DNA of 64,000 nt from Candidatus Rifleibacteriota bacterium (GCA_905236675.1 CAJOND010000002.1:22010-86009), one strand, 5' to 3'. Positions 29,301 to 39,106 are shown, counted from the first letter of the stretch. Translations and numbers: made by a program. The notes: generated by a model from the letters alone, not told the origin.

Positions 29301-32147
29301 TTTACAAACGTAACATCAACCATTAAAAGCTTCGATTATGCAACCGCAGCAAAACAATTGACTTTAACTCCTAGTTCAATGTTTTATAATGCTTCTTACA
29401 CAATCAAACTAGACGAAGGCTTAGTTAATAGCTTAACTGGCCAAAAAGTAAGCTCTGCAACCTTCTATTTTGAAACTGCCGATGGGGAACACGCTGTAGC
29501 TTCCGCCTCATTAACTGCTTCTTCACAAATGGACGACAAAGCTATTTTAACACCAACTATAACGGTTGATTTCTCAAAACCTGTTATGAATTTCAGCCTT
29601 GCCAACGACAATTTAAAACTTTATAAAGGCGATACGCTCGTCAGTGGCTACACTCGTAAATGGTCTAACGACAAGTCTAAAGTTGACCTGGTGTTTGCTA
29701 ATCCGTTAAATCCTGGAACCCAATACACTTTGAAGATGATTAACGGCACTCAAGATTATGAAGGTATTGTCATAGACCCATTTGCAGACCTTGTTTTCAC
29801 AACTATAGACAACATTACCGCAAGTTTAACAACTCCTGCCGAATTAACAGATGTTGCAACATCTACTAAACTTGTAATAACTTTCACTAACTCTATTTCC
29901 TGGAATGAAGCAGAAGATGCAAATAAAGTTCCATTAAAGCTTAACGGACAAGATGTAGCAATAAAGAAATACCTTTATTCTGACACAGACAAAACTTTGA
30001 CTTTAACACCAAAATACCCGTTGATTCATAACGCAACTTATTCTCTAAGAATAAATGAATGGCTTAAAAACTCTACTACAGGACAAAAGGTAACTACAAC
30101 AACATTTACTTTTGTCACTGCAGATGGTGCTCACAATCAAGCTTCTATATCATTTGCAGAAGGTTCTGTTATAGAATCAAAAGTAATATTAGAACCAACT
30201 ATTCTCATTGATTTTAAGAGTGATTTGCTAAATTCTGATGTTATAAAAGGACAGGAAGCAATTAAAGTCTTTAAAGGCAGTACTGAAGTAAAAACTCTCT
30301 ATAAAACCTGGGATAGAGAATATTCTAAGCTTAAATTAACTTTCTCAGAAATTCTTGAATCAAATCAAACCTACAAAGTTACAATGGATGAGGGAATTAG
30401 ATCTGTAAATGGGGCTTTCATAGATCCTTTTGCTGATTTTGAGTTTACCACTCAGGAAGAAATTGATTTTACTCTGACTACACCAGCAGATACTACAAAT
30501 GTATCAACTTCAACAAAAATCATATTCACTTTTTCCAGCCCAGTAGATTGGGTTGCTACTTATTCGAACAAGTTTAAGTTCCAGATTGGTGACACGGTGC
30601 TAGGAATTGATAGCTTCCAATACAACGATACAAATCGAACTCTTACAATGACTCCAACTGAAAAGCTCTTATACGATACTACTTATACTATTGCAGTAAG
30701 AGCTGGAATCAAGAATAATACAACTCAGCAAATGACAACTAAGAAAAATTTTGAATTTACCACAATGGATGGACAACATTCTTCTGCTACATTGAAAGTT
30801 TCAGAAGAGGACAAAGTCGATGATATGTACATTGTTACACCAACCTTTGTTGTAGATTTTGGAAAGACAGTAAAGGATAAAGATGCTGCTGAAAACTCTG
30901 TTGAATTATATAAAGGGAATGAAGAAATTACAACTCTTACAAAAAATTGGCTTACAGCAAAGCGCCAGCTTCAAATTACCTGTGATTCTATGCTTCAGTC
31001 AAACACAGAATATGTTATTTCCATGAAATCAGGCGTGAGAGACAGCGAAAATATTGTTATTGAACCTTTTGAAAATTTTACTTTCACAACAACTCCTAAT
31101 GGAACGGGCTCAGAAAAAGATCCATATTTGATTTATACTGCTTCCCAGCTTGATAATATTCGCAAAAACATGAATTCTTATTACAAGCTTAAAAAAGATA
31201 TAAACATCGCTACTTCTTCTTATAAGTCAGATAATAACCCCAATGATTATGGATGGCTTCCTATAGGCAAGGCCACATCTAGATTTAAGGGCGGTCTTGA
31301 CGGTGATGGTCATACAATCAGTGGTTTGAGCATCAATAGACCTACTACAGATTCTGTTGGACTTTTTGGTCAAATAGACAGTGCAAAAATAAAGAATATT
31401 TATCTTGTCGATGGTATTGTAATCGGTGAAGATTCTTGCGGTGGTCTTATTGGTTACGCCTATAACAGCGAAATAACAAATTGCTGCAACGAAAGTGTCA
31501 AGGTTAAAGGAACTTCTCACGTAGGAGGCATAAGTGGCGAAATATATTCTGTTGCTGCAAGCAAACTTAGAAATAAAGCAACTGTTACAGGGACTGGAAA
31601 CAGAATAGGCGGAATCGTAGGATGGAACAACATTTATTCTAGCATTAATGCCTGTTTTAACGAAGGGTCTATTACTGGGAGCACAGACCATGTTGGCGGT
31701 ATCGCTGGTTATAATAATGCAATCATAAACAACTCTGCTAATAATGCAACTATTACTGGTTATCAGTATATTGGCGGAATAGTAGGTAGCAATAATGCTT
31801 CTGGTAAGGTTAATAGATGTATTGCGGTTGGAAATATGATTTGTAACAATTTTTCTCCTGTTAATATTGGTGGTATTGGCGGTTATAATGATTCTGGTGC
31901 AAGTATTTTAAATTCAATTATAAACAATAATACATATATAAATGGAATCGCCTGTAGTGACAATTCTCAGGTAGTCTTCAATTATAGTGAAGGTACAAAC
32001 AAAAACTGCAACTATTACTTTGGTTCAATAACAGATTTAAATACTGCTCTTGGTGACCGAACTAAGTGGACAGATAACGACTACTGGAGTAGCCAAATCT
32101 GGAATATAAGTGCTGAAGGCATACCCACGCTCGTAGACTTGCCTTGA
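26376..32147 (+). CDS. Large surface lipoprotein with tandem Ig-like (Big_5-like) domains and C-terminal GLUG repeats
   Basis: Signal peptide with lipobox TSFTGC followed by GGGG; five two-part repeats (TPADTTNVSTSTKIIFTFSSPVDW... / DGQHSSATLKV..DDMYIVTPTFVVDFG); GLUG-type GGIVGWNN, GGIAGYNN, GGIVGSNN. Confidence 0.85.
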   Translation: MKNSRRIIIIILLFLAFLETSFTGCGGGGSNSFETQNSTAQKYKYTSAKSLKDGSFSLRSTSSNINIKAEENTLSDNADITLIERQPTANESKQFGGLSTNVYRLVAVTQNQSGLLSSKLNIEQAKKPMQIKIIQKFPENISNFYLGMRSSNEADWQYSKLHQDGYASYSNSYPSNTLSSARAVAVASISYTFTINTTTFGDEIAVFGEPVASSTLNSINGVKSMNFTTDLPYLDLKFDSEGKYVYNTDLIINTCIEAERLGSLFSDANVQTVLTFLTNSGTTIESLRVVGNSTAYATQDVSGEGGGAGDQYTHTIYFKDYPTPSKSGRLATYSFTLKTRNVPLDEFPATFTIKTILIDNTLPIAYASECTLEREDVLSYFESLSPTTGSGAVDIGTNLVMKYIAHDIASLTVRYTYSGLENSIIMPGTFSLDEENHLITFAPDQPWPTTQTIIASATASCCSEHGANGIKTTSFKFLTGELGSGSVVIGSTTYDPVTVEMIEPNPTTEVPVDSQIVLQFSDTIEWLDSYKPLLSLSSGTLSVSIGTTTFDATEKTLTFAAEKGLCYNSSYTLQLDAFTDSVNHKIVSLASFSFSTGDGIHGQATIVASDGSIIDDKFVTNPIFVIDFGKDITQSDYINENRINQAFNAIKIYQNDSLLNSSKVAKNWIEPYRYVQLTFTSPLEASSTYKIVMGKGVLDFENLEIDPFEPYIFTTMSDVTAEFAVPASPIDVAIDTDLVVQFSGEVEWVASYSKSFNLFIGKEEIPIASYVYDDTNYTLTMTPKETLCYNSSYTLLIAPGLQNPTTKQKIDSNAFYFETCDGDHYNASISIATDSLHDDKAIIKPTLIIDYGERVQNYNVARAAVRIKKNGVEIAFTPLIEWLDGYSKVALTYTLEPSTTYTVTLDEGVKTFKGNLIDPFAEFTFTTVDDIIATVTTPESAAGVATSSKIIFTFTDDIAWSPTTENIQLFSFYRGFTNVTSTIKSFDYATAAKQLTLTPSSMFYNASYTIKLDEGLVNSLTGQKVSSATFYFETADGEHAVASASLTASSQMDDKAILTPTITVDFSKPVMNFSLANDNLKLYKGDTLVSGYTRKWSNDKSKVDLVFANPLNPGTQYTLKMINGTQDYEGIVIDPFADLVFTTIDNITASLTTPAELTDVATSTKLVITFTNSISWNEAEDANKVPLKLNGQDVAIKKYLYSDTDKTLTLTPKYPLIHNATYSLRINEWLKNSTTGQKVTTTTFTFVTADGAHNQASISFAEGSVIESKVILEPTILIDFKSDLLNSDVIKGQEAIKVFKGSTEVKTLYKTWDREYSKLKLTFSEILESNQTYKVTMDEGIRSVNGAFIDPFADFEFTTQEEIDFTLTTPADTTNVSTSTKIIFTFSSPVDWVATYSNKFKFQIGDTVLGIDSFQYNDTNRTLTMTPTEKLLYDTTYTIAVRAGIKNNTTQQMTTKKNFEFTTMDGQHSSATLKVSEEDKVDDMYIVTPTFVVDFGKTVKDKDAAENSVELYKGNEEITTLTKNWLTAKRQLQITCDSMLQSNTEYVISMKSGVRDSENIVIEPFENFTFTTTPNGTGSEKDPYLIYTASQLDNIRKNMNSYYKLKKDINIATSSYKSDNNPNDYGWLPIGKATSRFKGGLDGDGHTISGLSINRPTTDSVGLFGQIDSAKIKNIYLVDGIVIGEDSCGGLIGYAYNSEITNCCNESVKVKGTSHVGGISGEIYSVAASKLRNKATVTGTGNRIGGIVGWNNIYSSINACFNEGSITGSTDHVGGIAGYNNAIINNSANNATITGYQYIGGIVGSNNASGKVNRCIAVGNMICNNFSPVNIGGIGGYNDSGASILNSIINNNTYINGIACSDNSQVVFNYSEGTNKNCNYYFGSITDLNTALGDRTKWTDNDYWSSQIWNISAEGIPTLVDLP
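27850..31095 (+). repeat. Five tandem protein repeats of about 215 aa (paired Ig-like units)
   Basis: Recurring DG(I/D/E/A/Q)H and DPF..F.FTT motifs with regular spacing. Confidence 0.75.
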
Positions 32148-32221
32148 GGATTGAAGGAAATTTTAGAAGAAGACCCCTTTCGGTTCCTTTGGAACCACTT
32201 CCCCCGGCATAAAACAATTCC

Positions 32222-33673
32222 CTAACGTCTAAAATTATTCTTTTCTTCTTCTAGTATTGTCTTCAATTCTATTTCTGAAAAATTCATTCTTTTTGCAACA
32301 AAGCGTATTAATTCGAGTTCTTCTTTAGCTATCTTGCCATCAGCAAAGGCTACTCTAATAAGCATTCTCATAACTTGATCATTTTTAGGAATATTTGCCA
32401 TTTTTACTGATCGTAAAAGATTATTCGGCTGATTTTTTGCCAGGTTAACAATCTGTTCTATCTTTGCCTTTTCTAATCCTAAACTTAAACCATACTCAAC
32501 AATATTTCTAAGTTCGTTTTTATGAATATCCTTGTCGATTATCATCATTGCTGAGAGCAAAACAAGCTGGTCAGTAGGACTCATATTATTATTGTTATCA
32601 AAACCAGTCTCTTGATAACTACTTATATTTTCATGCTGTTCCACATAGGAATTATTCTCGTATGGCTCATTAACATTCTGGATCTGTTGAGTATAATCAA
32701 ACTGATTATTATTATTATCTTCTTCTGTTTGTGTATTTTGAATAAATTGATTAGTAGCAAATTGGTTGGTTTCTTCAAGCTGAGCAGCCTTATTTCCCAT
32801 ATTTATAGCACCAGGAGCTGGAGCATTAGAGAATTGAGCTTCCTGATTGGCTAAGAAACTGGACAAATCATCTTTTGGCTCTTCTTGTACATAGCCTGAA
32901 AAAGGTTTTGCTTTTGAAGCAGCATCTTGAACAACTGCATTAGCAATACCAGAAGCAATCTTATAAAAATTCTGAAGTTCAAATAAAGTTGTTTTTTCAC
33001 AACCAAATACATATATTTTTTTATCTTTACCATAAAACTGCATTCCATTAGTATTACCTGTATGACCAGTAATAAGATTCCCCAAGTCTTTCACAGACAT
33101 ATTTCTTTCAGAAGGCAAATGGTTTTTATCCATACTTATAAAGGCACTTTTTACTTTGGGAGTGAAAAATTTCTTTATTTGTGTTTCAAAATTACCTTTT
33201 AATGTGTAGGAATCAGAAAAACCTTTATCAAGTTTTATTACCTTCTCAGAAAAAAAATTAGTCACAGAATTTAATAATCCTACCCGATTATCAGTAATCT
33301 CAAATTCAGGGATAATAATATTGTCAAATTTAAAAATAATGAAAGAACTAGTAGAAGTAGATTTTGGCATATCCTTTAATTTTATAACTCTTTCACATTT
33401 ACCCCATATAGCTGTCCATTTTTTATCTTTTAATTCTAAGTAATTAAATACTTTACCCTGACCTATTATACCAGGTAATGCAAGTGAACTTATAATTTTA
33501 TCATCCGGTTTGGTAATAAAAACATAATTATGTTTTTCAGCAAAGGATTCCATTTCTTTAATATGCTTTTTTGCATATCTATTTCTAATAAAATAACCTA
33601 TTATACCTAAAATTGATGCAATTATATAAAAATAAAACTTAATTTCTTCTTCGTTTTCCATTAAATCACCCAA
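32222..33673 (-). CDS. Membrane-anchored protein with C-terminal TerB-like domain
   Basis: N-terminal TM; C-terminal RMLIRVAFADGKIAKEELELIRFVAKRMNFSEIELKTIL resembles the TerB-like end of the 15863-17983 protein. Confidence 0.6.
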   Translation of the reverse strand: MGDLMENEEEIKFYFYIIASILGIIGYFIRNRYAKKHIKEMESFAEKHNYVFITKPDDKIISSLALPGIIGQGKVFNYLELKDKKWTAIWGKCERVIKLKDMPKSTSTSSFIIFKFDNIIIPEFEITDNRVGLLNSVTNFFSEKVIKLDKGFSDSYTLKGNFETQIKKFFTPKVKSAFISMDKNHLPSERNMSVKDLGNLITGHTGNTNGMQFYGKDKKIYVFGCEKTTLFELQNFYKIASGIANAVVQDAASKAKPFSGYVQEEPKDDLSSFLANQEAQFSNAPAPGAINMGNKAAQLEETNQFATNQFIQNTQTEEDNNNNQFDYTQQIQNVNEPYENNSYVEQHENISSYQETGFDNNNNMSPTDQLVLLSAMMIIDKDIHKNELRNIVEYGLSLGLEKAKIEQIVNLAKNQPNNLLRSVKMANIPKNDQVMRMLIRVAFADGKIAKEELELIRFVAKRMNFSEIELKTILEEEKNNFRR

Positions 33674-33874
33674 TCAAATACATTTTACATAAGGAATTAC
33701 TTTCTTACACCTTAATTTTAAATAAAATCTGTTATAAACACAATAACATCGTATAGTATTAGTGAAAATAGATAAATAAAAAATAACTTATAAATATTTT
33801 CCACAGGATAAATAAATAATTCGTTATAAATCTATAATAATGTAATTTTTTATATAAAAATAACAAAATAACTT

Positions 33875-33905
33875 TTGACATTAGTATATATTATCTTTAT
33901 ATAAT
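33875..33905 (+). promoter_or_regulatory. Possible sigma70-type promoter upstream of preT (TTGACA ... TATAAT, spacer 17-19)
   Basis: TTGACAttagtatatattatctttaTATAAT (alternative TATATA gives a 17-nt spacer). Confidence 0.5.
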
Positions 33906-33952
33906 ATTTATTTACGATTAATAAATATTACATTAAGAAGGAGCATTCCTAA

Positions 33953-35215
33953 GTGAGTAATATTCTTAAACAAACTTACAAAGATGTTGAGGGCTTAGAA
34001 TACATAAGTCCCAAAATCGCTATGGAAGAGGCATCTCGTTGTTTACTTTGTTACGATGCACCTTGCAGCAAAAGTTGTCCAGCAGGAACAGATCCAGCTA
34101 AGTTTGTACGTTCAATAAGATTCAGAAACGTAAAAGGTGCTGCAGAAACAATTCGTGAAAACAACCCATTAGGTGGAATCTGCGCTAGAGTCTGCCCTTA
34201 TGATACTTTTTGTGAAAAAGCCTGTAGTGCAACTAAAATAGAAAAGCCTATTAGAATTGGTTTGTTACAGCAATTTGCTGTTCAGCAAGAAAAAGCTTAT
34301 GGAATGAAAGTTTTACAAGTCTCTTGCGATAAACAAAATAAAAAAATAGCCTGCATTGGTGCTGGTCCAGCTTCTTTAACTGTTGCATCTGAATTAGCCA
34401 GAGCAGGTTATGAAGTTACTATATTTGAAAAAGAAGCAAAGGCCGGAGGTATGCTTACCTTTGGCATAGCAACAGTAAGACTTCCTCAATCTGTAATAGA
34501 TTTCGATATTGAACAGATTAAGAATCTAGGCGTAAATTTCGTTTTTAATAAAAAAATACAAAAAGAAGAACTGGAAGACTTTGATGCAGTGTTTATTGGA
34601 ACAGGCCTTTGGGGTGAAAACTTGCCTAAGATAGATGGAATTCTCCTTCAAGGTTCGTTTTCTGCGATTAAGTTTTTAAAAGAATTTCGCAAAGGAAATC
34701 CTTATTTCGTAAAAGATAAAAAAGTAGTTGTAATTGGTGGCGGAGATGTAGCTATAGACTGTGCTGTAACTGCCAATATTTATGGAGCAAAAGATGTAAA
34801 GATTATTTATAGAAGATCATTAGAAGAAGCTCCTGGTAATATTAGAGAGTTTGTACATGCATTTGAAAGAGGAATTAGTGTTACAACTAATATGGCACCA
34901 GTTGCGTTAAAAGGTGATGGTAAAGTTGAAACAGTTGAATTTGAAGGATTCAAAAATAAATCTGATAAAATGACAGTTTCAGCCAACATAGTAGTTTTTG
35001 CTACTGGTCAAACATCTGAAATAAAAGAAACTGGTCTTGTTCCTGATGATAAATTGAATGAAAAAGGCTTTATAAAGACCAATGATACTAATATTACAGG
35101 GAAATTCTTTGCTGGTGGTGACATAGTTCATGGAGCCAAAACAGTTGTTGAAGCAGTAAAAGCTGGCAAAATTGCTGCTACAGCTATGAAAAAATACCTC
35201 GAAGGTAAAAACTAA
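33953..35215 (+). CDS. preT: NAD-dependent dihydropyrimidine dehydrogenase subunit PreT-like (GltD-type FAD/NAD oxidoreductase)
   Basis: GTG start; CLLCYDAPCSKSCPAGTDPAKF, GPASLTVASELARAGYEVTIFEKEAKAGGML; followed by preA. Confidence 0.85.
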   Translation: MSNILKQTYKDVEGLEYISPKIAMEEASRCLLCYDAPCSKSCPAGTDPAKFVRSIRFRNVKGAAETIRENNPLGGICARVCPYDTFCEKACSATKIEKPIRIGLLQQFAVQQEKAYGMKVLQVSCDKQNKKIACIGAGPASLTVASELARAGYEVTIFEKEAKAGGMLTFGIATVRLPQSVIDFDIEQIKNLGVNFVFNKKIQKEELEDFDAVFIGTGLWGENLPKIDGILLQGSFSAIKFLKEFRKGNPYFVKDKKVVVIGGGDVAIDCAVTANIYGAKDVKIIYRRSLEEAPGNIREFVHAFERGISVTTNMAPVALKGDGKVETVEFEGFKNKSDKMTVSANIVVFATGQTSEIKETGLVPDDKLNEKGFIKTNDTNITGKFFAGGDIVHGAKTVVEAVKAGKIAATAMKKYLEGKN

Positions 35216-35226
35216 GGAGAGGGAAA

Positions 35227-36489
35227 ATGACTATAAAAAAAGAATTATCAATAAAATACTTAGGCGTAGACTGTCTTAGCCCATTTTTCCTTTCTTCATC
35301 ACCTGTTTGTGCCAACTACGAAATGGTTGCTAAAGCCTATAAAGAAGGATGGGCAGGCTGTTTCTTTAAAACAGTTGGGCCTTATGCAATGGATGAATGT
35401 TCTCCCAGATTTGACAATGTTACCAAAGAAGGGACTCCATGGATAGGCTTTAAAAACATGGAACAGGTATCTCAGCACACACCAGAAGAAAACTTTGAAG
35501 CTATGGCGAAATTAAACCATGATTTTCCAGAACACATAACAGTAGCATCTATAATGGGTTCAACTGTTGAAGAATGGAAAAAACTAGCAACAATGGCAGA
35601 ACAATGTGGTGCGAAACTCATTGAAGGCAATTTTTCCTGTCCTCAAATGGCTACTAATGCAATGGGTTCAGATGTAGGAACTAACCCTGAACTGCTTTTC
35701 AAATATAGTCAGGCAGTAGCTTCTGTAACAAAGATTCCATTTATAGCAAAAATGACCCCTAACTGTACCGAAATGGTTTCTTTAGCTAAAAAAGCTATTG
35801 AAGGCGGTGCAAAAAGCGTTTCTGCAATTAATACAATCAAATCTATTACTAATATTGATTTTGAAAATATGACTGCTATGCCTGTAGTAAACGGCAAATC
35901 TTCTATTTCCGGGTATTCTGGTGCTGCTATAAAGCCAATCGCCTTAAGATTCTGTGCTCAACTTCTTCAAGGAATAGAAGGCTTAGAGCTTTCAGGAATA
36001 GGTGGAATTGAAACCTGGCGCGATGCTGCCGAATATCTGGTTTTGGGATGTCGAAATCTTCAGGTAACAACTTCTGTTATGCAATATGGTTACAGAATTG
36101 TTGAAGACATGAAGAATGGTTTAATGCATTTCATGGCTGAAAGGGGCTACGAAAAGCTAGATGATTTTGTTGGTAAAGCTATTGGAAATATAATTCCTGC
36201 TGAAAATCTAAATAGAGACTTTATGCTTCTTCCAAAATTTGACAAAGAAAAATGTTTGGGATGTGGCAGATGCTATGTTTCTTGTTTTGATGGTGGTCAT
36301 CAGGCATTAAAATGGGATGAAGAAGATAGAAAACCTATACTTATAAAAGACAAATGTGTTGGCTGTCATCTTTGTTTGAACATTTGTCCAATTGAAAACT
36401 GCATTACTACTGGTGAAATAGTCTGGAAAAAAGCTAGAAAACCAGTTGAAGTTACTTACAAAAAAGATTACAGTTCTTTAGGACTTTAA
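35227..36489 (+). CDS. preA: NAD-dependent dihydropyrimidine dehydrogenase subunit PreA
   Basis: DHOD-like barrel (EGNFSCPQM, SGIGGIETWRDAAEYLVLGC) plus two 4Fe-4S motifs (CLGCGRCYVSC; CVGCHLCLNIC). Confidence 0.9.
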   Translation: MTIKKELSIKYLGVDCLSPFFLSSSPVCANYEMVAKAYKEGWAGCFFKTVGPYAMDECSPRFDNVTKEGTPWIGFKNMEQVSQHTPEENFEAMAKLNHDFPEHITVASIMGSTVEEWKKLATMAEQCGAKLIEGNFSCPQMATNAMGSDVGTNPELLFKYSQAVASVTKIPFIAKMTPNCTEMVSLAKKAIEGGAKSVSAINTIKSITNIDFENMTAMPVVNGKSSISGYSGAAIKPIALRFCAQLLQGIEGLELSGIGGIETWRDAAEYLVLGCRNLQVTTSVMQYGYRIVEDMKNGLMHFMAERGYEKLDDFVGKAIGNIIPAENLNRDFMLLPKFDKEKCLGCGRCYVSCFDGGHQALKWDEEDRKPILIKDKCVGCHLCLNICPIENCITTGEIVWKKARKPVEVTYKKDYSSLGL

Positions 36490-36516
36490 AAGTAAAAAAA
36501 CATAAAAACCTTTTGA

Positions 36517-36543
36517 AACGCTTGCGAAAGCAAGCGTTTTTTT
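36517..36543 (+). terminator. Rho-independent terminator after preA
   Basis: AACGCTTGC-GAAA-GCAAGCGTT plus T-run. Confidence 0.9.
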
Positions 36544-36581
36544 ATGCCTCCCAAAAAAAATAATTTTTTTTTAAAAAAAGC

Positions 36582-36609
36582 TAAAGTTTCTTATTAGCTA
36601 AGACGATAT
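36582..36609 (+). promoter_or_regulatory. Sigma28-type promoter (TAAAGTTT-N12-GACGATAT) upstream of fliK
   Basis: -35 identical to the enteric FliA consensus; -10 GACGATAT. Confidence 0.75.
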
Positions 36610-36654
36610 AGAAAGTGGAAAGATATAAAAGGTTAAAAAGGAGGCGATAAAAAG

Positions 36655-38646
36655 GTGATGACTGACTTATTTGCCGGCAGCAATACAAGCATAAATGCAT
36701 CAGCTTTGATTGCATTAGCAAATGCCAGCACAAGTGCAAAAAATCATTCAGATTCAGATACTCCTGAAACTATTGATTTTGCAACACTTTTGAGTCAGAC
36801 AATGGATTCTGGTTTTTCTGTTAACTCACAAAACAACATTATTAAAGATTCCGTTAAAAGTTCTTTCGAAAGTTTATCACAAAACTCAGTTCTAACCGCT
36901 CAGCTTAAATCTAATGTTTCAGTTGATTCTTTCAACTCTTCCCCATTCGTGAACTTGAACGAACGCAACTCTTTTCAGAACAGTTTCGAAGTTAAGGATA
37001 GCAGAAATCTTTCTACAAAAAAAGATGCAAACCTTCGTTCAGAAAATACAAATCAGAATGTCGGTAAAAAAGCAAATGAAGTAAAAAAAGAAGATTCTGT
37101 AAAAAATGAAAAAGCAGAAACAAAAGGAAACGAATCTGTTCAGGAAAATGAAGCAGAAGAAAAAGTTGAAGCAAAAGGTATTTCATTAGAAGAAGCTAAT
37201 CTGCCAATCGAAGAAACCAGCGTAGAAGAATCTGAAATACAGGCAGCAGTAGAAACTGCTTCTGTAATAGAAGAAGCTTCCGTAGTTTCCGAAGATAAAG
37301 AAGACGAAACAATAGTAGTCAGCGAAACTGATAATGAAAACGTTGCTTTAAATTTCCAGAATGTAGAACAGATTGAAGCTAACGAAGTAGAAAACGTTGA
37401 AACTGACGTAGAAGTAGAAAAGGTTAGCGAAGTTGCTACCGAAAATACTTCTACTGAGCTGAAAATGGCTGATAAAGAAGTTGATACTGAAGAAGATGAA
37501 CTTTCTGACAAAACTGAAAAGAACGAAGTTCCTGTAAATGCAGCTGTTAATCCGATGCAAACTGCACAAGCAGTAGAAACTGTAAATAACGAAGTAATTG
37601 CAGAAGCTGATTCCGAAAATGAAAGCATTAAAAACATAATGGCAGCAAACAAAACTGCTTCTAACGAAGAAACAGAAGAAGCTACCGAAGTGGAAGAAAA
37701 TGCTGAAGATTCAGATAAAAGCTCTGAAATTACTGATAAAGAAAATACAGTTAAAGCTGAAAGCAAACAGGAAAAAGAATCAGGTCTGGACAAGATCGTT
37801 GAAGAAATGAAAAAAGACGATACTGTCGTTCCTGAAGAAAGCTTAAGACAGAAATTTGCAGAAGCAATAGGCCAGGAAAAACAAAACAGTTCAGAAAATC
37901 CAGATGCTAGTCTAACTCAACAGGCTATGAATGTTGGCGAGCAGGCACCCCAGGCTGCAGCAACAGCCACTAACTCGGCAGAAGAAACTGCTAACAAAAT
38001 ATTCGCTGCTCTTACAGGTAAAAGCGAAGGAGCTAATGGGAAGGCAGAACCAAGTCAAATTCTTGTAGCAGGAAGCGAAGGAGCAAGCAAAGGCTTCACA
38101 ATGGGCCAGAATAACGGTTCAGGAATGAATAACAGCTTCTCTTTCCAATCAGGTGTAAACCAGACCTACAATGAAAATGGCAAGATGAACCAGACTCAGA
38201 ATACTCCAATGACAAGTTTTTCAGAACTTCTTACCAAGGCTGAAATGGTTAAGACCAAGGATGGAGCCAAAGTCATGAACATTGAGCTTGAACAGGAAGG
38301 AATAGGAAAGCTTGAATTAGAACTTAGTTCTAAAGACGGCGAAGTCACAGCTAGACTTTCAGCAGAAAGTGAACTTGCAAAGGCAAAATTAGAAGAATTA
38401 ACACCTCAGATTAAAGAAAACTTAATAGAAAAGGGTGTGAACTTAACACAAATTAACGTGGATGTTTCCTCTAAAGATGCCGATGAAAGTGGAGACAAAT
38501 ACATAAATTCAGGAAGAAAAAGAAGCAAATCCAACCGACTTAACGGAATAGAAGGGAATTCTGTTAAGGAAATCATAGAAAAGAGAATTCTTCCGAATTT
38601 AAGGCGCGAAGCTCTGAACATTCAGAGTGTAGATATTACGGTTTAA
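36655..38646 (+). CDS. fliK: Flagellar hook-length control protein FliK
   Basis: Long acidic low-complexity middle; C-terminal Flg_hook domain (MNIELEQEGIGKLELELSSKDGEVTARLSAESELAKAKLEELTPQIKENLIEKGVNLTQINVDVS); upstream of flgD. Confidence 0.88.
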   Translation: MMTDLFAGSNTSINASALIALANASTSAKNHSDSDTPETIDFATLLSQTMDSGFSVNSQNNIIKDSVKSSFESLSQNSVLTAQLKSNVSVDSFNSSPFVNLNERNSFQNSFEVKDSRNLSTKKDANLRSENTNQNVGKKANEVKKEDSVKNEKAETKGNESVQENEAEEKVEAKGISLEEANLPIEETSVEESEIQAAVETASVIEEASVVSEDKEDETIVVSETDNENVALNFQNVEQIEANEVENVETDVEVEKVSEVATENTSTELKMADKEVDTEEDELSDKTEKNEVPVNAAVNPMQTAQAVETVNNEVIAEADSENESIKNIMAANKTASNEETEEATEVEENAEDSDKSSEITDKENTVKAESKQEKESGLDKIVEEMKKDDTVVPEESLRQKFAEAIGQEKQNSSENPDASLTQQAMNVGEQAPQAAATATNSAEETANKIFAALTGKSEGANGKAEPSQILVAGSEGASKGFTMGQNNGSGMNNSFSFQSGVNQTYNENGKMNQTQNTPMTSFSELLTKAEMVKTKDGAKVMNIELEQEGIGKLELELSSKDGEVTARLSAESELAKAKLEELTPQIKENLIEKGVNLTQINVDVSSKDADESGDKYINSGRKRSKSNRLNGIEGNSVKEIIEKRILPNLRREALNIQSVDITV

Positions 38647-38668
38647 TAGATAATCAGGAGGCAAAAAG

Positions 38669-39094
38669 ATGGCTATAGAAACTCTAACAGAAGCCCAAAG
38701 AATACAAGCTGCGAATTCCAAAAACGATAGAACTCCATCTTCTAATCTTGGGAAGGACGACTTTCTACAGCTTCTAACTACACAGCTTAAAAACCAGGAC
38801 CCGATGAACCCTATGGAAGACATGGATTTCATTGGTCAGATGGCTGAATTCTCTTCTCTGGAACAGATGTTGAATCTCAATTCCAGTGTAGAAAAAATCA
38901 ATACTGCTATTACAAACAATCAGACCACACAGGCTATGATGTTCTTAGGAACTAATGTAACTGCTGATGTTGATGATTCTGGAGAACCAATAACAGGGAC
39001 AGTTGAAATGATTGGTTTCAAAGATAGCCAGCCATATCTGAAGGTCGGAGATTACGCTGTAATGTTAGATCAGGTAAAACTTGTTAATTACTAA
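38669..39094 (+). CDS. flgD: Flagellar hook assembly protein FlgD
   Basis: LGKDDFLQLLTTQLKNQDPMNPMEDMDFIGQMAEFSSLEQMLNLN. Confidence 0.95.
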   Translation: MAIETLTEAQRIQAANSKNDRTPSSNLGKDDFLQLLTTQLKNQDPMNPMEDMDFIGQMAEFSSLEQMLNLNSSVEKINTAITNNQTTQAMMFLGTNVTADVDDSGEPITGTVEMIGFKDSQPYLKVGDYAVMLDQVKLVNY

Positions 39095-39106
39095 CAACGA
39101 AAACCC

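Noticed and set aside
27850-31095. CRISPR-like or DNA-level tandem repeat array
   Set aside because: The periodicity is protein domain repetition; no short conserved DNA repeats with spacers seen
37140-37793. 217-aa Ser-rich minus-strand ORF
   Set aside because: Antisense of the Glu-rich fliK middle; compositional artefact
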